Assembly (NCBI RefSeq): GCF_036263595.1
Contig: NZ_DATAGQ010000205.1
Location: forward strand, 1-64,000
Reading direction: 5' to 3'
Origin: Geminicoccus sp036263595
GTDB lineage: Bacteria; Pseudomonadota; Alphaproteobacteria; Geminicoccales; Geminicoccaceae
Length of the DNA: 64,000 nucleotides
Shown here: positions 50,368 to 58,792 of the stretch, one piece after another
Position numbering within the stretch: the stretch's first letter is position 1
Layout of the letters: every line of letters begins with the position of its first letter
Notes under the pieces: generated by a model
What the model was told of the DNA's origin: nothing
Seen by the model: the letters and a program-made list of their open reading frames with translations, nothing else
Database searches by the model: none
Program-made: the position numbers and the translations under genes

Positions 50368-51129
50368 TCAGGTCTTGATCTGGTAGCCGGTCCGGAAAGT
50401 CGCCCAGATGATCACGAGGCAGACCGCCATGAAGACGATCGTCATGCCGAGGCTGATGCCGACATCCACGTCGGCGATCCCGTAGAAGCTCCAGCGGAAC
50501 CCGCTCACGAGGTAGACCACCGGGTTGAACAGGGTGATCTTCTGCCAGAGCGGCGGCAGCATGCCGATCGAGTAGAAGCTGCCGCCCAGGAAGGTCAGCG
50601 GCGTCACGATCATGATCGGGACGATCTGCAGCTTCTCCCAGCCATCCGCCCAGATGCCGATGATGAAGCCGAACAGGCTGAAGGTGATCGAGGTCAGCAC
50701 GAGGAAGGCGATCATCCAGACCGGGTGCATGATCGAGAAGTCGACGAACAGCCGGGCTGTGCCCAGGATGATGATGCCCAGGATGATCGACTTGCTCGCG
50801 GCTGCCCCGACATAGCCCAGCACGATCTCCACGACCGAGACGGGCGCCGACAGCACTTCATAGATCGTGCCGGCATAGCGGGGCATGTAGATGCCGAACG
50901 AGGCATTGGAGATGCTCTCGGTGATGATCGAGAGCATGATCAGGCCGGGCACGATGAAGGCGCCGTAGCTGACACCCTCGATCTGCTCCATCCGGGCGCC
51001 GATCGCGGCACCGAACACGATGAAATAGAGCGAGGTCGAGATGACAGGCGAGGCGATGCTCTGCAGCAGCGTGCGCCCCGTCCGCGCCATCTCGAAGGCA
51101 TAGATGGCCTTGATGGCATGGACGTTCAT
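50368..51129 (-). CDS. ABC-2 type exporter permease (NodJ/YadH-like)
   Basis: 253 residues, six membrane helices, with typical ABC-2 segments (FGIYMPRYAGTIYEVLSAPVSVVEIVLGYVGAAASK; PLTFLGGSFYSIGMLPPLWQKITLFNPVVYLVSGFRWSFYG). Partner of the ATPase encoded immediately upstream, whose stop it overlaps by 4 nt. Substrate unknown; members export polysaccharides, lipids or drugs. Confidence 0.9.
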   Translation of the reverse strand: MNVHAIKAIYAFEMARTGRTLLQSIASPVISTSLYFIVFGAAIGARMEQIEGVSYGAFIVPGLIMLSIITESISNASFGIYMPRYAGTIYEVLSAPVSVVEIVLGYVGAAASKSIILGIIILGTARLFVDFSIMHPVWMIAFLVLTSITFSLFGFIIGIWADGWEKLQIVPIMIVTPLTFLGGSFYSIGMLPPLWQKITLFNPVVYLVSGFRWSFYGIADVDVGISLGMTIVFMAVCLVIIWATFRTGYQIKT

Positions 51130-52058
51130 CGCCTTGCCTCCACCAGGCTCACGAAGATCTCCTCGAGCGAGGTCTGGCTGGTCTGCAGGTCCTTGAAGTC
51201 GATCCCCTGCGAGCCCAGCCGGCGCAGGAGGTTCGGGATGCCGCTCTGCTCGTCCTGGGTGGCGAACCGGTACACGATCTGGCTGCCGTCCTCCGACAGC
51301 TCCAGGCCGTAGCCGGCCAGCTCCGGCGGGAGGGCGTGGACGGGGTTCTGCAGGTGGAGCGTGAGCTGGCGCTTGCCAAGGTCGCGCATCAGCACGTCCT
51401 TCTCCTCCACCAGCACGATCTCGCCCTTGTCGATGACGCCGATCCGGTCCGCCATCTCCTCGGCCTCCTCGATATAGTGGGTGGTCAGGATGATGGTGAC
51501 GCCGCTTTGCCGGAGCTCGCGCACCATCGCCCACATGTCGCGGCGCAGCTCGACATCGACTCCGGCGCTGGGCTCGTCGAGGAACAGGATCTTCGGCTCG
51601 TGGGAGAGCGCCTTGGCGATCATGACGCGCCGCTTCATGCCGCCGGAGAGCGCCATGATCTTGCTGTCGCGCTTCTCCCATAAAGACAGGTCGCGCAGGA
51701 CCTTCTCGATATAGGCGGAATTTGGCGGCTTGCCGAACAGGCCACGGCTGAACTTCATCGTCGCCGCCACGCTCTCGAACGCGTCGGTCGTGAGTTCCTG
51801 CGGGACCAGGCCGATCTTGGTGCGGGCCATCCGGTAGTCGCGGACGATGTCGTGCCCATCCGCCAGCACCTTGCCGGTGGTCGGATTCACGATCCCGCAG
51901 ATGATGCCGATCAGCGTCGTCTTGCCGGCCCCGTTCGGGCCTAGCAGCGCGAAGATCTCGCCCCGGCGGATCTCCAGGTCGACCTGCCGGAGCGCCTGGA
52001 AACCGGAAGCATAGGTCTTGCTCACCCCCTGAACCGAAATGATCGAATCCGTCGTCAT
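51126..52058 (-). CDS. ABC exporter ATPase (YadG/CcmA-like)
   Basis: 310 residues. Walker A GPNGAGKTT, signature LSGGMKRR, Walker B ILFLDEPSAGVD and H-loop TTHY. The C-terminal extension (about 80 residues) is usual for ABC-2 partners. The ATG at 52058 overlaps the stop of the FMN reductase gene (ATGA). The operon order is FMN reductase, ATPase, permease, downstream of a SoxR box. Confidence 0.92.
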   Translation of the reverse strand: MTTDSIISVQGVSKTYASGFQALRQVDLEIRRGEIFALLGPNGAGKTTLIGIICGIVNPTTGKVLADGHDIVRDYRMARTKIGLVPQELTTDAFESVAATMKFSRGLFGKPPNSAYIEKVLRDLSLWEKRDSKIMALSGGMKRRVMIAKALSHEPKILFLDEPSAGVDVELRRDMWAMVRELRQSGVTIILTTHYIEEAEEMADRIGVIDKGEIVLVEEKDVLMRDLGKRQLTLHLQNPVHALPPELAGYGLELSEDGSQIVYRFATQDEQSGIPNLLRRLGSQGIDFKDLQTSQTSLEEIFVSLVEARR

Positions 52059-52630
52059 CGAGCGACCTCGCCATAGGGCCTTCGGCTGCGCGCTTCGCGC
52101 AGGGCCAGCGCCCACCAGTGCAACTGCTTCAGCATCGCCTCCAGCCCATGGACTGATTCTGGATCGCGCAGCCCGCCTTCCGCGTCGAACCGGTTCCAGG
52201 CACCGGCGAAGCTCACGCTGCTGCGGATCGTGACCGCGTGGAGTTCCGCGAACACCTGGCGCAGCTGCTCGACTGCCCGCAGGCCGCCGCTGATCCCGCC
52301 ATAGGAGACGAACGCGACCGGCTTGGCCTGCCATGGCTCGCCCACCGAATCGATCAGGAACTTCAGCGCGGCGGGATAGCCGTGATTGTATTCGGGGACT
52401 ACCACCAGAAAGCCTTCCGCCTGCCCGAGACGCTGGCGCAGCGCAACCAGGCCCGGATGGGGGCCCGCTCCATGCCGCGTCGGGAGGTCGAAGTCGAGAG
52501 GGTCGATCAGGTCCGCCGTAAAGTGCGGCCGCCGGCGAAGCTCCGCCGTCAGCCATGCCGCGACCTTGTCGCCGAGGCGGCCCTCACGCGTGCTGCCGAG
52601 GATCACCGCCGTCGAAATCGTCGTGCTCAT
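52055..52630 (-). CDS. NADPH-dependent FMN reductase-family flavoprotein
   Basis: 191 residues, flavodoxin-like. FMN phosphate loop GSTREGRLGDKVA, the family signature PEYNHGYPAALKFLIDSV and the later VSYGGISGGLRA. Reduces FMN, quinones, azo or chromate-type substrates with NADPH. First gene of a three-gene operon reading away from soxR with the SoxR box in the promoter gap, so it is probably induced by redox-cycling drugs or oxidants. Confidence 0.9.
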   Translation of the reverse strand: MSTTISTAVILGSTREGRLGDKVAAWLTAELRRRPHFTADLIDPLDFDLPTRHGAGPHPGLVALRQRLGQAEGFLVVVPEYNHGYPAALKFLIDSVGEPWQAKPVAFVSYGGISGGLRAVEQLRQVFAELHAVTIRSSVSFAGAWNRFDAEGGLRDPESVHGLEAMLKQLHWWALALREARSRRPYGEVAR

Positions 52631-52676
52631 CCGATCATGCTCCGCCGCTTGCCGCTGGGGAGCCTCGCTTCTAGAA

Positions 52677-52694
52677 CCTCAACAATAGTTGAGG
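52677..52694. promoter_or_regulatory. SoxR box
   Basis: CCTCAACAATAGTTGAGG matches the 18-bp SoxR operator (consensus CCTCAAGTTAACTTGAGG) at all arm positions except the inner pair, and the dyad extends one more base each side (A...T). It lies between divergent soxR (start 52709) and the FMN reductase gene (start 52630). SoxR binds such sites inside over-long promoter spacers and activates when its 2Fe-2S cluster is oxidised. Confidence 0.88.
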
Positions 52695-52708
52695 TCAAGG
52701 GGCTTGGC

Positions 52709-53173
52709 ATGGCGAGGAGCAGGGCCGGGCAGATCTGCCGCGAGCTGAGCGTGGGGGAAGTGGCCGAGCGCAGCGGCATCGCCGTTTCGACGCTGCACTT
52801 CTACGAAGCCAAGGGGCTGATCCGCAGCCTGCGCAGTGCTGGCAACCAGCGCCGCTATCCGCGCGAGGTTCTGCGCCGGGTGGCGGTGATCAAGGTGGCG
52901 CAGCGGACGGGGATCCCTCTCTCGGCGATCGCGGCGGCGCTCGCCACCTTGCCCGAGGGACGCACGCCCACCGCCGAGGACTGGCGGTCGCTCTCGGTGG
53001 CCTGGCGCGGCGAGCTCGACGACCGCATCGCGCGCCTGACCCGGTTGCGGGACCAGCTGGACGGCTGCATCGGCTGCGGCTGCCTGTCCCTTAAGTCCTG
53101 CCCGCTACGCAATCCCTGGGACGAGCTGGGTGAGGAGGGGCCTGGACCACGGCTGCTCGAGCCCGGGAGCTGA
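52709..53173 (+). CDS. soxR: Redox-sensitive MerR-family activator SoxR
   Basis: 154 residues. MerR winged helix at the N-terminus (LSVGEVAERSGIAVSTLHFYEAKGLI), coiled-coil dimer helix, then the 2Fe-2S cluster cysteines 120, 123, 125 and 131 in the exact C-x2-C-x-C-x5-C spacing (CIGCGCLSLKSC). The ATG at 52709 starts the conserved region; the frame is open far upstream but antisense to the reductase. No soxS is nearby, as in most non-enteric bacteria where SoxR acts directly on small efflux/redox operons. Confidence 0.94.
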   Translation: MARSRAGQICRELSVGEVAERSGIAVSTLHFYEAKGLIRSLRSAGNQRRYPREVLRRVAVIKVAQRTGIPLSAIAAALATLPEGRTPTAEDWRSLSVAWRGELDDRIARLTRLRDQLDGCIGCGCLSLKSCPLRNPWDELGEEGPGPRLLEPGS

Positions 53174-53182
53174 CGCCCGGTG

Positions 53183-54034
53183 CTAGAGCCCTTCCAGCGC
53201 CACGCCGGAGCGCCCCGCCAGGTCCTGCACGAACTGCATGGCGACGCGGCCGGACCGCGAGCCGCGTGTGGTCGCCCATTCCAGCGCCTGGTGGCGGAGG
53301 TCGCCGGCATCGATCCGGATGCCGAGCCGCCGCACATAGCCGTCGACCATGGCGAGGTAGGTGTCCTGGGAGCAGGGATGGAAGCCCAGCCATAGGCCGA
53401 AGCGATCGGACAGCGAGACCTTTTCCTCGACGGCCTCGCTCGGGATCAGCGCCGTCTGCCGCTCATTCTCGATCATCTGCCGGGACATCAGGTGCCGGCG
53501 GTTGGAGGTCGCGTAGAACAGGACGTTGTCCGGGCGTCCCTCCAGGCCGCCTTCCAGCACCGCCTTCAGCGACTTGTAGCTGGTCTCGCCCTGGTCGAAG
53601 GAGAGGTCGTCGCAGAAGATCAGGGTCCGCCGGTCGGACGCGCCCAGGATCGCCAGGAGCCTTGGCAGGGTCTCGATCTCCTCCCGGTGGATCTCGACCA
53701 GCAGCAGGCAGCCAGGATTCTCCCGGTTCAGCCTGGCGTGCATCGCCTTGACCAGCGAGCTCTTGCCCATGCCGCGGGCACCCCAGAGCAGCGCGTTGTT
53801 GGCCGGCAGGCCTCGCGCGAAGCGGGTCGTGTTGTCCAGAAGGATATCGCGGACGCGGTCGATCCCCTGGAGCAGCTCCAGGTCGATCCGCGCGACCTTG
53901 CGGACCGGGCGCAGGTTCTGACCCTCCCAGACGAAGGCGTCGGCGGCCGAGAGGTCCGGCGCTGCGGGGGGCGGTGGGGCCAGGCGCTCGAGGGCCTCGG
54001 CGATACGTCGGAGAACGGCGGGATCGAGTTCCAT
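53183..54034 (-). CDS. DUF815-family AAA+ ATPase
   Basis: 283 residues. Walker A GARGMGKSSL, Walker B TLIFCDDLSFDQGE, sensor-1 ATSNRRHLMSRQ. The N-terminal basic stretch and ATPase core match the DUF815 family of unknown function, often encoded next to yajC-secDF in alphaproteobacteria. It is divergent from yajC. A role in protein remodelling or export is a guess from position only. Confidence 0.88.
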   Translation of the reverse strand: MELDPAVLRRIAEALERLAPPPPAAPDLSAADAFVWEGQNLRPVRKVARIDLELLQGIDRVRDILLDNTTRFARGLPANNALLWGARGMGKSSLVKAMHARLNRENPGCLLLVEIHREEIETLPRLLAILGASDRRTLIFCDDLSFDQGETSYKSLKAVLEGGLEGRPDNVLFYATSNRRHLMSRQMIENERQTALIPSEAVEEKVSLSDRFGLWLGFHPCSQDTYLAMVDGYVRRLGIRIDAGDLRHQALEWATTRGSRSGRVAMQFVQDLAGRSGVALEGL

Positions 54035-54156
54035 GGTGGCTCACGGCTGCGGCGGTCGGACGTGGGGAGATAGCGGCCGGTCCTGTCGATTGCCAACGGG
54101 CAGCGTTGAACCTATGGTCCGCCGCGATTCAACCAGATCCCAGGTCCGAGGCCTCG

Positions 54157-54555
54157 ATGTTCGTCAATGAAGCTCTGGCGCAGAGTGCCGGGGCCCCCGC
54201 AGGCGCCGGCGCATTCGACATCGTGTCGCTGCTGCCGCTCGTTCTCATCTTCGTGGTTTTCTACTTCCTGCTGATTCGTCCGCAGCAGAAGAAGATGCGC
54301 GACCACCGGGAGATGATCTCCGCGCTCAAGCGCGGCGACAAGGTCATCACTGGCGGCGGGATCGTCGGCACCATCGTCAAGAGCGACGAGGGCAAGCCGC
54401 TCGTGACCGTCGAGGTGGCGCCCAACATCCGGCTGGACGTGGTCCGCTCCACGATCACCGACAAATATGTCGACACGCCGCCGCCACCGGCCAACCAGGA
54501 CAAGCCTGCGGCCGCCAGCGGCGGCATGTTCGGCCGGCTTCTCGGCAAGAAGTGA
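54157..54555 (+). CDS. yajC: Preprotein translocase subunit YajC
   Basis: 132 residues. One membrane helix (about 22-42, IVSLLPLVLIFVVFYFLLIRPQQKK), the invariant RPQQKK, and ALKRGDKVITGGGIVGTIVK. Accessory Sec component that joins SecDF. Co-directional with secD 12 nt downstream. Confidence 0.94.
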   Translation: MFVNEALAQSAGAPAGAGAFDIVSLLPLVLIFVVFYFLLIRPQQKKMRDHREMISALKRGDKVITGGGIVGTIVKSDEGKPLVTVEVAPNIRLDVVRSTITDKYVDTPPPPANQDKPAAASGGMFGRLLGKK

Positions 54556-54567
54556 GACGAACCGTCG

Positions 54568-56205
54568 GTGCTGAACCAGTCGCCGTGGAAGGTCACGCTC
54601 GTCCTGCTGGTCTGCCTCGCAGGCTTGATCTTCTCCTTTCCCAACCTGTTCTCGCGCGCCACCGTCGACCAGTGGCCGGGCTTCCTTCCCAAGGGCCAGA
54701 TCAATCTCGGCCTTGACCTGCAGGGTGGCGCCTATCTCCTGCTCGAGGTGGACTCGAACGCGGTCATCAAGGACCGGATGGACGAGCTCACCAACGAGGT
54801 GCGCGTAGCGCTGCGTGGTGCCGGCGTCGGCTACCAGGGGCTGGGCGTGGTCGGGGATGCTGTCGCCTTCCGGCTGACCGATCCAGGCCAGCGCGAGGCG
54901 GCGCTGGAAGCGATCCGTCCGCTCAACGTCGCCAGCGGTACCGGCGCCGGCCTGTCGATGTTCGCGCCGGGTACGCTCAGCGGCGGCATGGAACTGGCCA
55001 CCGAGGAGCCGGGCGACGGCCGGATCGTCTTGCGCCTGAGCGAGGCCGGACGTTCCGCACGGCTCACCGCCGCCATCAGCCAGTCTCTCGAGATCGTCCG
55101 TCGGCGCATCGACGAGCTCGGCACGCGTGAAGCTTCGGTCCAGCGCCAGGGCGAGAACCGGATCGTCGTGCAGGTGCCGGGCGAGAGCAGCCCGGAAGCG
55201 ATCAAGCGGCTGCTCGGCCAGACCGCGAAGCTGACCTTCCACATCGTCGACCTCGATACGCCGCTGGAAGTGGCGCGGGCAGGAGGCCTGCCGCCTGGCT
55301 CGATGCTGCTCGGCAGCGACGAGATGGGCCCGAACGGCCAGCCGCTGCAGTACGTCGTGCGCCGGCAGGTCGTGGTCGGTGGCGAGAGCCTGGTCGACGC
55401 GCAGCCGACGCTGCAGAACAACCAGCCGGCCGTGAGCTTCCGGTTCGACAGCGCCGGCGGCCGCAAGTTCGGCCAGGCGACCCAGCAGAACGTGGGTCAG
55501 CTGCTCGCCATCGTGCTGGACGACAAGGTGATCTCCGCGCCCCGGGTCAACGAGCCGATCCTGGGCGGCTCCGGCATCATCAGCGGCAACTTCACCTTCC
55601 AGACCGCCACCGAGCTTGCCGTGCTGCTGCGGGCAGGGGCCCTGCCAGCACCGCTGGAGGTGATCGAGGAGCGCTCGGTCGGGCCGGAGCTGGGCGCCGA
55701 TTCGATCCGCTCCGGCGTGCTCGCCTGCATCGTGGCCGGCATCGCCGTGTTCATCTTCATGCTCGTCTATTACGGCCCGGTGTTCGGCCTCATCGCGAAC
55801 CTGGCGCTGGTGGTGAACCTCGTCCTGGTGTTCGCCGTGATGAGCTTCCTCGGCGCCACGCTGACCCTGCCGGGCATTGCCGGGATCGTGCTGGTGATCG
55901 GCCAGGCGGTGGACAGCAACGTGCTGATCTACGAGCGCATCCATGAGGAAGTGAAGAACGGCCGCTCGCCGATCGCGTCGCTCGACGTGGGCTTCAACGA
56001 GGCGATGCGCACGATCGTCGACAGCAACGTCACCTCGTTCATCGCGGGAATCGCGCTGTTCATCTTCGGCACGGGACCCGTGAAGGGCTTCGCGGTCACC
56101 CACTGCATCGGCATCATCACCACCATGTTCACGGCGGTGACGTTCACGCGCATGGTCGTGGCCTACTGGTACAAGTGGCGCCGTCCGCGGGCCATTCCGC
56201 TATGA
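54568..56205 (+). CDS. secD: Protein translocase subunit SecD
   Basis: 545 residues. D1 motif INLGLDLQGGAYLLLEVD, large periplasmic region, and the C-terminal six-helix RND-type membrane domain with the conserved GIVLVIGQAVDSNVLIYERIHEE (D4). Uses proton motive force to pull exported proteins through SecYEG. GTG start at 54568. SecF follows after 34 nt as a separate gene. Confidence 0.97.
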   Translation: MLNQSPWKVTLVLLVCLAGLIFSFPNLFSRATVDQWPGFLPKGQINLGLDLQGGAYLLLEVDSNAVIKDRMDELTNEVRVALRGAGVGYQGLGVVGDAVAFRLTDPGQREAALEAIRPLNVASGTGAGLSMFAPGTLSGGMELATEEPGDGRIVLRLSEAGRSARLTAAISQSLEIVRRRIDELGTREASVQRQGENRIVVQVPGESSPEAIKRLLGQTAKLTFHIVDLDTPLEVARAGGLPPGSMLLGSDEMGPNGQPLQYVVRRQVVVGGESLVDAQPTLQNNQPAVSFRFDSAGGRKFGQATQQNVGQLLAIVLDDKVISAPRVNEPILGGSGIISGNFTFQTATELAVLLRAGALPAPLEVIEERSVGPELGADSIRSGVLACIVAGIAVFIFMLVYYGPVFGLIANLALVVNLVLVFAVMSFLGATLTLPGIAGIVLVIGQAVDSNVLIYERIHEEVKNGRSPIASLDVGFNEAMRTIVDSNVTSFIAGIALFIFGTGPVKGFAVTHCIGIITTMFTAVTFTRMVVAYWYKWRRPRAIPL

Positions 56206-56239
56206 CGGCCGCCGTGACCTACTTTGCCGGGACCGACTG

Positions 56240-57190
56240 ATGGCCCATCGTCTGAGACTGGTGCCCGACGGGCTGAACATTCCGTACTTCCGCTACCGCT
56301 GGCCGTTCTTCGTCTGGTCGGCCGTGGTGCTGATCGCGACCGCGGTCATGGTGACAGTCAACGGCCTCAATTTCGGCATCGACTTCAAGGGCGGCACCGT
56401 CATCGAGGTCGAGATGCCCGGACCGGCCGACATCAGTGCGATGCGCTCGACGATCGACGCGCTGGGGCTGGGTGCGGCGGAGCTGCAGACGGCTGGCAGC
56501 GACCGCGACGTCCTGATCCGGATGGAAGCGACCGAGGACCAGAACGAGCAGCGCGCCAGGATCGAGCAGGTGAAGACCAGCCTGAACGAGCGGTTCGGCG
56601 AGGGCATCGTCTACAAGCGCCAGGAGTTCGTGGGGCCGAAGGTCAGCAACGAATTGCTGATGAACGGCGTATGGGCCGTGCTGATCTCGGTGATCGGGGT
56701 GCTGGTCTATCTCTGGTTCCGGTTCGAGTGGCAGTACGGCATCGGCGCGCTGGCTGCCCTGGTGCACGACGTGTCCGCCGGCATCGCGATCTACGCGTTC
56801 ACCGGGATGGAGTTCAACCTGACCTCCATCGCCGCCCTGCTCATGCTGGTGGGCTACTCGCTGAACGACACGGTCGTGATCTACGACCGGGTGCGGGAGA
56901 ACCTGCGCCGCTACAAGGCCATGCCGATCGAGCAACTGCTCGATCGTTCGGTGAACGAGACGATGGCGCGGACCCTGGCGACCCTGTTCACCACGCTCCT
57001 GGCGCTGATCGCGCTGTTCGTGCTGGGCGGGCCGGTGGTGCGCGACTTCACCGTGATCATGATTCTCGGTGTCATCGTCGGCGTCTACTCGACGATCTAT
57101 ATCGCCGCTCCAGTTCTCTACTACCTGAACCTGCGGGCGATCGGGACGGCGCCGCCAAAGCAGCCGGCCCCGGTGCCCGCCAAGGGCTGA
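56240..57190 (+). CDS. secF: Protein translocase subunit SecF
   Basis: 316 residues. NFGIDFKGGTVIEVEMP in the first periplasmic part and the RND-like ALLMLVGYSLNDTVVIYDRVRENLRRYK in the membrane domain are SecF signatures. Partner of SecD. The Mth938-domain gene begins 11 nt downstream, the usual alphaproteobacterial order. Confidence 0.97.
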   Translation: MAHRLRLVPDGLNIPYFRYRWPFFVWSAVVLIATAVMVTVNGLNFGIDFKGGTVIEVEMPGPADISAMRSTIDALGLGAAELQTAGSDRDVLIRMEATEDQNEQRARIEQVKTSLNERFGEGIVYKRQEFVGPKVSNELLMNGVWAVLISVIGVLVYLWFRFEWQYGIGALAALVHDVSAGIAIYAFTGMEFNLTSIAALLMLVGYSLNDTVVIYDRVRENLRRYKAMPIEQLLDRSVNETMARTLATLFTTLLALIALFVLGGPVVRDFTVIMILGVIVGVYSTIYIAAPVLYYLNLRAIGTAPPKQPAPVPAKG

Positions 57191-57200
57191 GAACCGACCT

Positions 57201-57578
57201 ATGGAAGTAACGCCTCTCCTGCCCGAGGGAAGGCAGGTGGTGCATGCCTATCGCGAAGGGGGCTTCGTCATCGGCGGGGAGCCGCGCGAGGGTGCGGTCC
57301 TGGTGCTGCCGGCCCGGACGATGGCCTGGCCGGTCACCCGCTTCGAGGAGATCGACGAGGCCTCGCTCGAGCAGCTCCATGCAGCCGACGACGTGGTCGA
57401 CGTGCTGATCCTGGGCACGGGAAAGCAGTTCCGGATGATCGATCCCCGGCTGCGCCAGGCGCTGCGCAAGCGCGGGATCGTCGTGGAGTGCATGGCGACC
57501 CCGGCTGCCTGCCGGACGTTCAACGTGCTGCTGGTGGAAGATCGGAAGGTGGCAGCTGCCCTCCTGCCCGTGGTCTGA
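57201..57578 (+). CDS. Mth938-domain protein (DUF498)
   Basis: 125 residues. FVIGGEPREGAVLVLPARTMAWPVTRFEEID and LILGTGKQFRMIDPRLRQALRKRGIVVECMATPAACRTFNVLLVEDR match the Mth938/NDUFAF3-like fold; the mitochondrial relative is a complex I assembly factor. A phytoene-synthase-like gene related to NDUFAF6 lies 3.4 kb away (normally adjacent), suggesting later insertions between them. It ends GTG-GTC-TGA-C, directly before the class V aminotransferase frame. Confidence 0.88.
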   Translation: MEVTPLLPEGRQVVHAYREGGFVIGGEPREGAVLVLPARTMAWPVTRFEEIDEASLEQLHAADDVVDVLILGTGKQFRMIDPRLRQALRKRGIVVECMATPAACRTFNVLLVEDRKVAAALLPVV

Positions 57579-57597
57579 CAAGGGCCAGGCACTCGAC

Positions 57598-58767
57598 CTG
57601 GCCAAGATCCGCGCCGACACGCCGGGGGCGGAGAGGCGGGCCTTCCTGCACAATGCCGGATCGGCCTTGATGCCGATCCCGGTGGTCAAGGCGATGAAGG
57701 ACCATCTGGACCTGGAAGCCGAGATCGGCGGCTATGCCGCGGCCCAGGCCCGGGCAGACGACCTGGACAGGATCTATGGTGACGTCGCGGGCCTGCTGAA
57801 CGCGTCCCCGGACGAGATCGCCCTGACCGAGAACGCCACCGTCGCCTGGCAGATGGCGTTCTATGCCCAGCCTCTCGGTGCTGGCGACCGGATCCTCACG
57901 ACACAAGCCGAGTATGCAGCGAACTACGTGGCGTTCCTGCAGGTGGCAAAGCGCACCGGGGCGATGGTCGAGGTGATCCCCAGCGACGCCCATGGCGAGG
58001 TCGATGTCGGTGCCTTGCGCGCCATGATCGACTCGCGGGTGAAGCTGATTGCGATCACCTGGGTTCCGACCAATGGCGGGCTGACCAATCCGGCGGCCGA
58101 GGTAGGAAAGGTGGCCCGGGCGAACGGCATTCCCTACCTGCTCGACGCCTGCCAGGCCGTCGGGCAGATGCCGGTCGACGTGGATGCGATCGGCTGCGAC
58201 ATGCTCTCCGCCACCGGACGGAAGTTCCTCCGGGGGCCGCGGGGGACCGGCTTCCTCTATGTCCGCCGCGCGCTCATGCAGCGGCTGGAGCCGCCGATGA
58301 TCGACCATTTCGCAGCACCCTGGGTCGCCACGGACCGTTACGAACTGCGCAGCGACGCCCGGCGGTTCGAGACGTGGGAGAACAACTACGCCGCGCGCCT
58401 CGGGCTGGGGGCGGCGGTACGCTACGCGCTGGACATCGGCCTGAACGCGATCGAGGCACGCTGCCGGCTGCTGGCCGATCGCCTCCGGGCGGGGCTGCGC
58501 GAGATCGAGGGGGCGGAGGTCCGCGACATCGGGCGATCGCCCAGCGCCATCGTCAGCTTCACGATGGGCAGCATGGGCGCCGAGGATGTCGTGGCGCACG
58601 CGGCCGAAGCCGGCATCACGATCGGAGTCTCCTATCCCAGCAGCACGCGCCTCGACGCGGAGGCGCGCGCATTGCCGCCGGTCGTGCGGACCTCGCCGCA
58701 CTACTACAATACGCAGGCCGAGATCGACCGGCTGCTGGCCTGCTGCGAGGGTCTGAGCGGGCGCTGA
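57598..58767 (+). CDS. Class V aminotransferase (cysteine desulfurase/epimerase-like), start unclear
   Basis: PLP enzyme of the class V family. LLDACQAVGQMPVDVDAIGCDMLSATGRKFLRGPRGTGFLYVRR contains the cofactor Asp, Gln and Schiff-base Lys (GRKFL). The conserved N-terminal region LDLAKIRADTPG...FLHNAGSALMP is in frame but has no ATG, GTG or TTG before it. The first ordinary start (TTG 57667, ATG 57670) would cut it off. I give a CTG at 57598 as the most reasonable start. A +1 frameshift from the preceding gene or a one-base sequence error are alternatives. True cysteine desulfurase activity is uncertain. Confidence 0.7.
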   Translation: MAKIRADTPGAERRAFLHNAGSALMPIPVVKAMKDHLDLEAEIGGYAAAQARADDLDRIYGDVAGLLNASPDEIALTENATVAWQMAFYAQPLGAGDRILTTQAEYAANYVAFLQVAKRTGAMVEVIPSDAHGEVDVGALRAMIDSRVKLIAITWVPTNGGLTNPAAEVGKVARANGIPYLLDACQAVGQMPVDVDAIGCDMLSATGRKFLRGPRGTGFLYVRRALMQRLEPPMIDHFAAPWVATDRYELRSDARRFETWENNYAARLGLGAAVRYALDIGLNAIEARCRLLADRLRAGLREIEGAEVRDIGRSPSAIVSFTMGSMGAEDVVAHAAEAGITIGVSYPSSTRLDAEARALPPVVRTSPHYYNTQAEIDRLLACCEGLSGR

Positions 58768-58792
58768 CGGCGTGGTCGTACCGACTTTGTCG

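Noticed and set aside
54112..56103. 663-residue minus-strand ORF antisense to yajC-secD
   Set aside because: No recognisable domain; codon-position mirror of secD.
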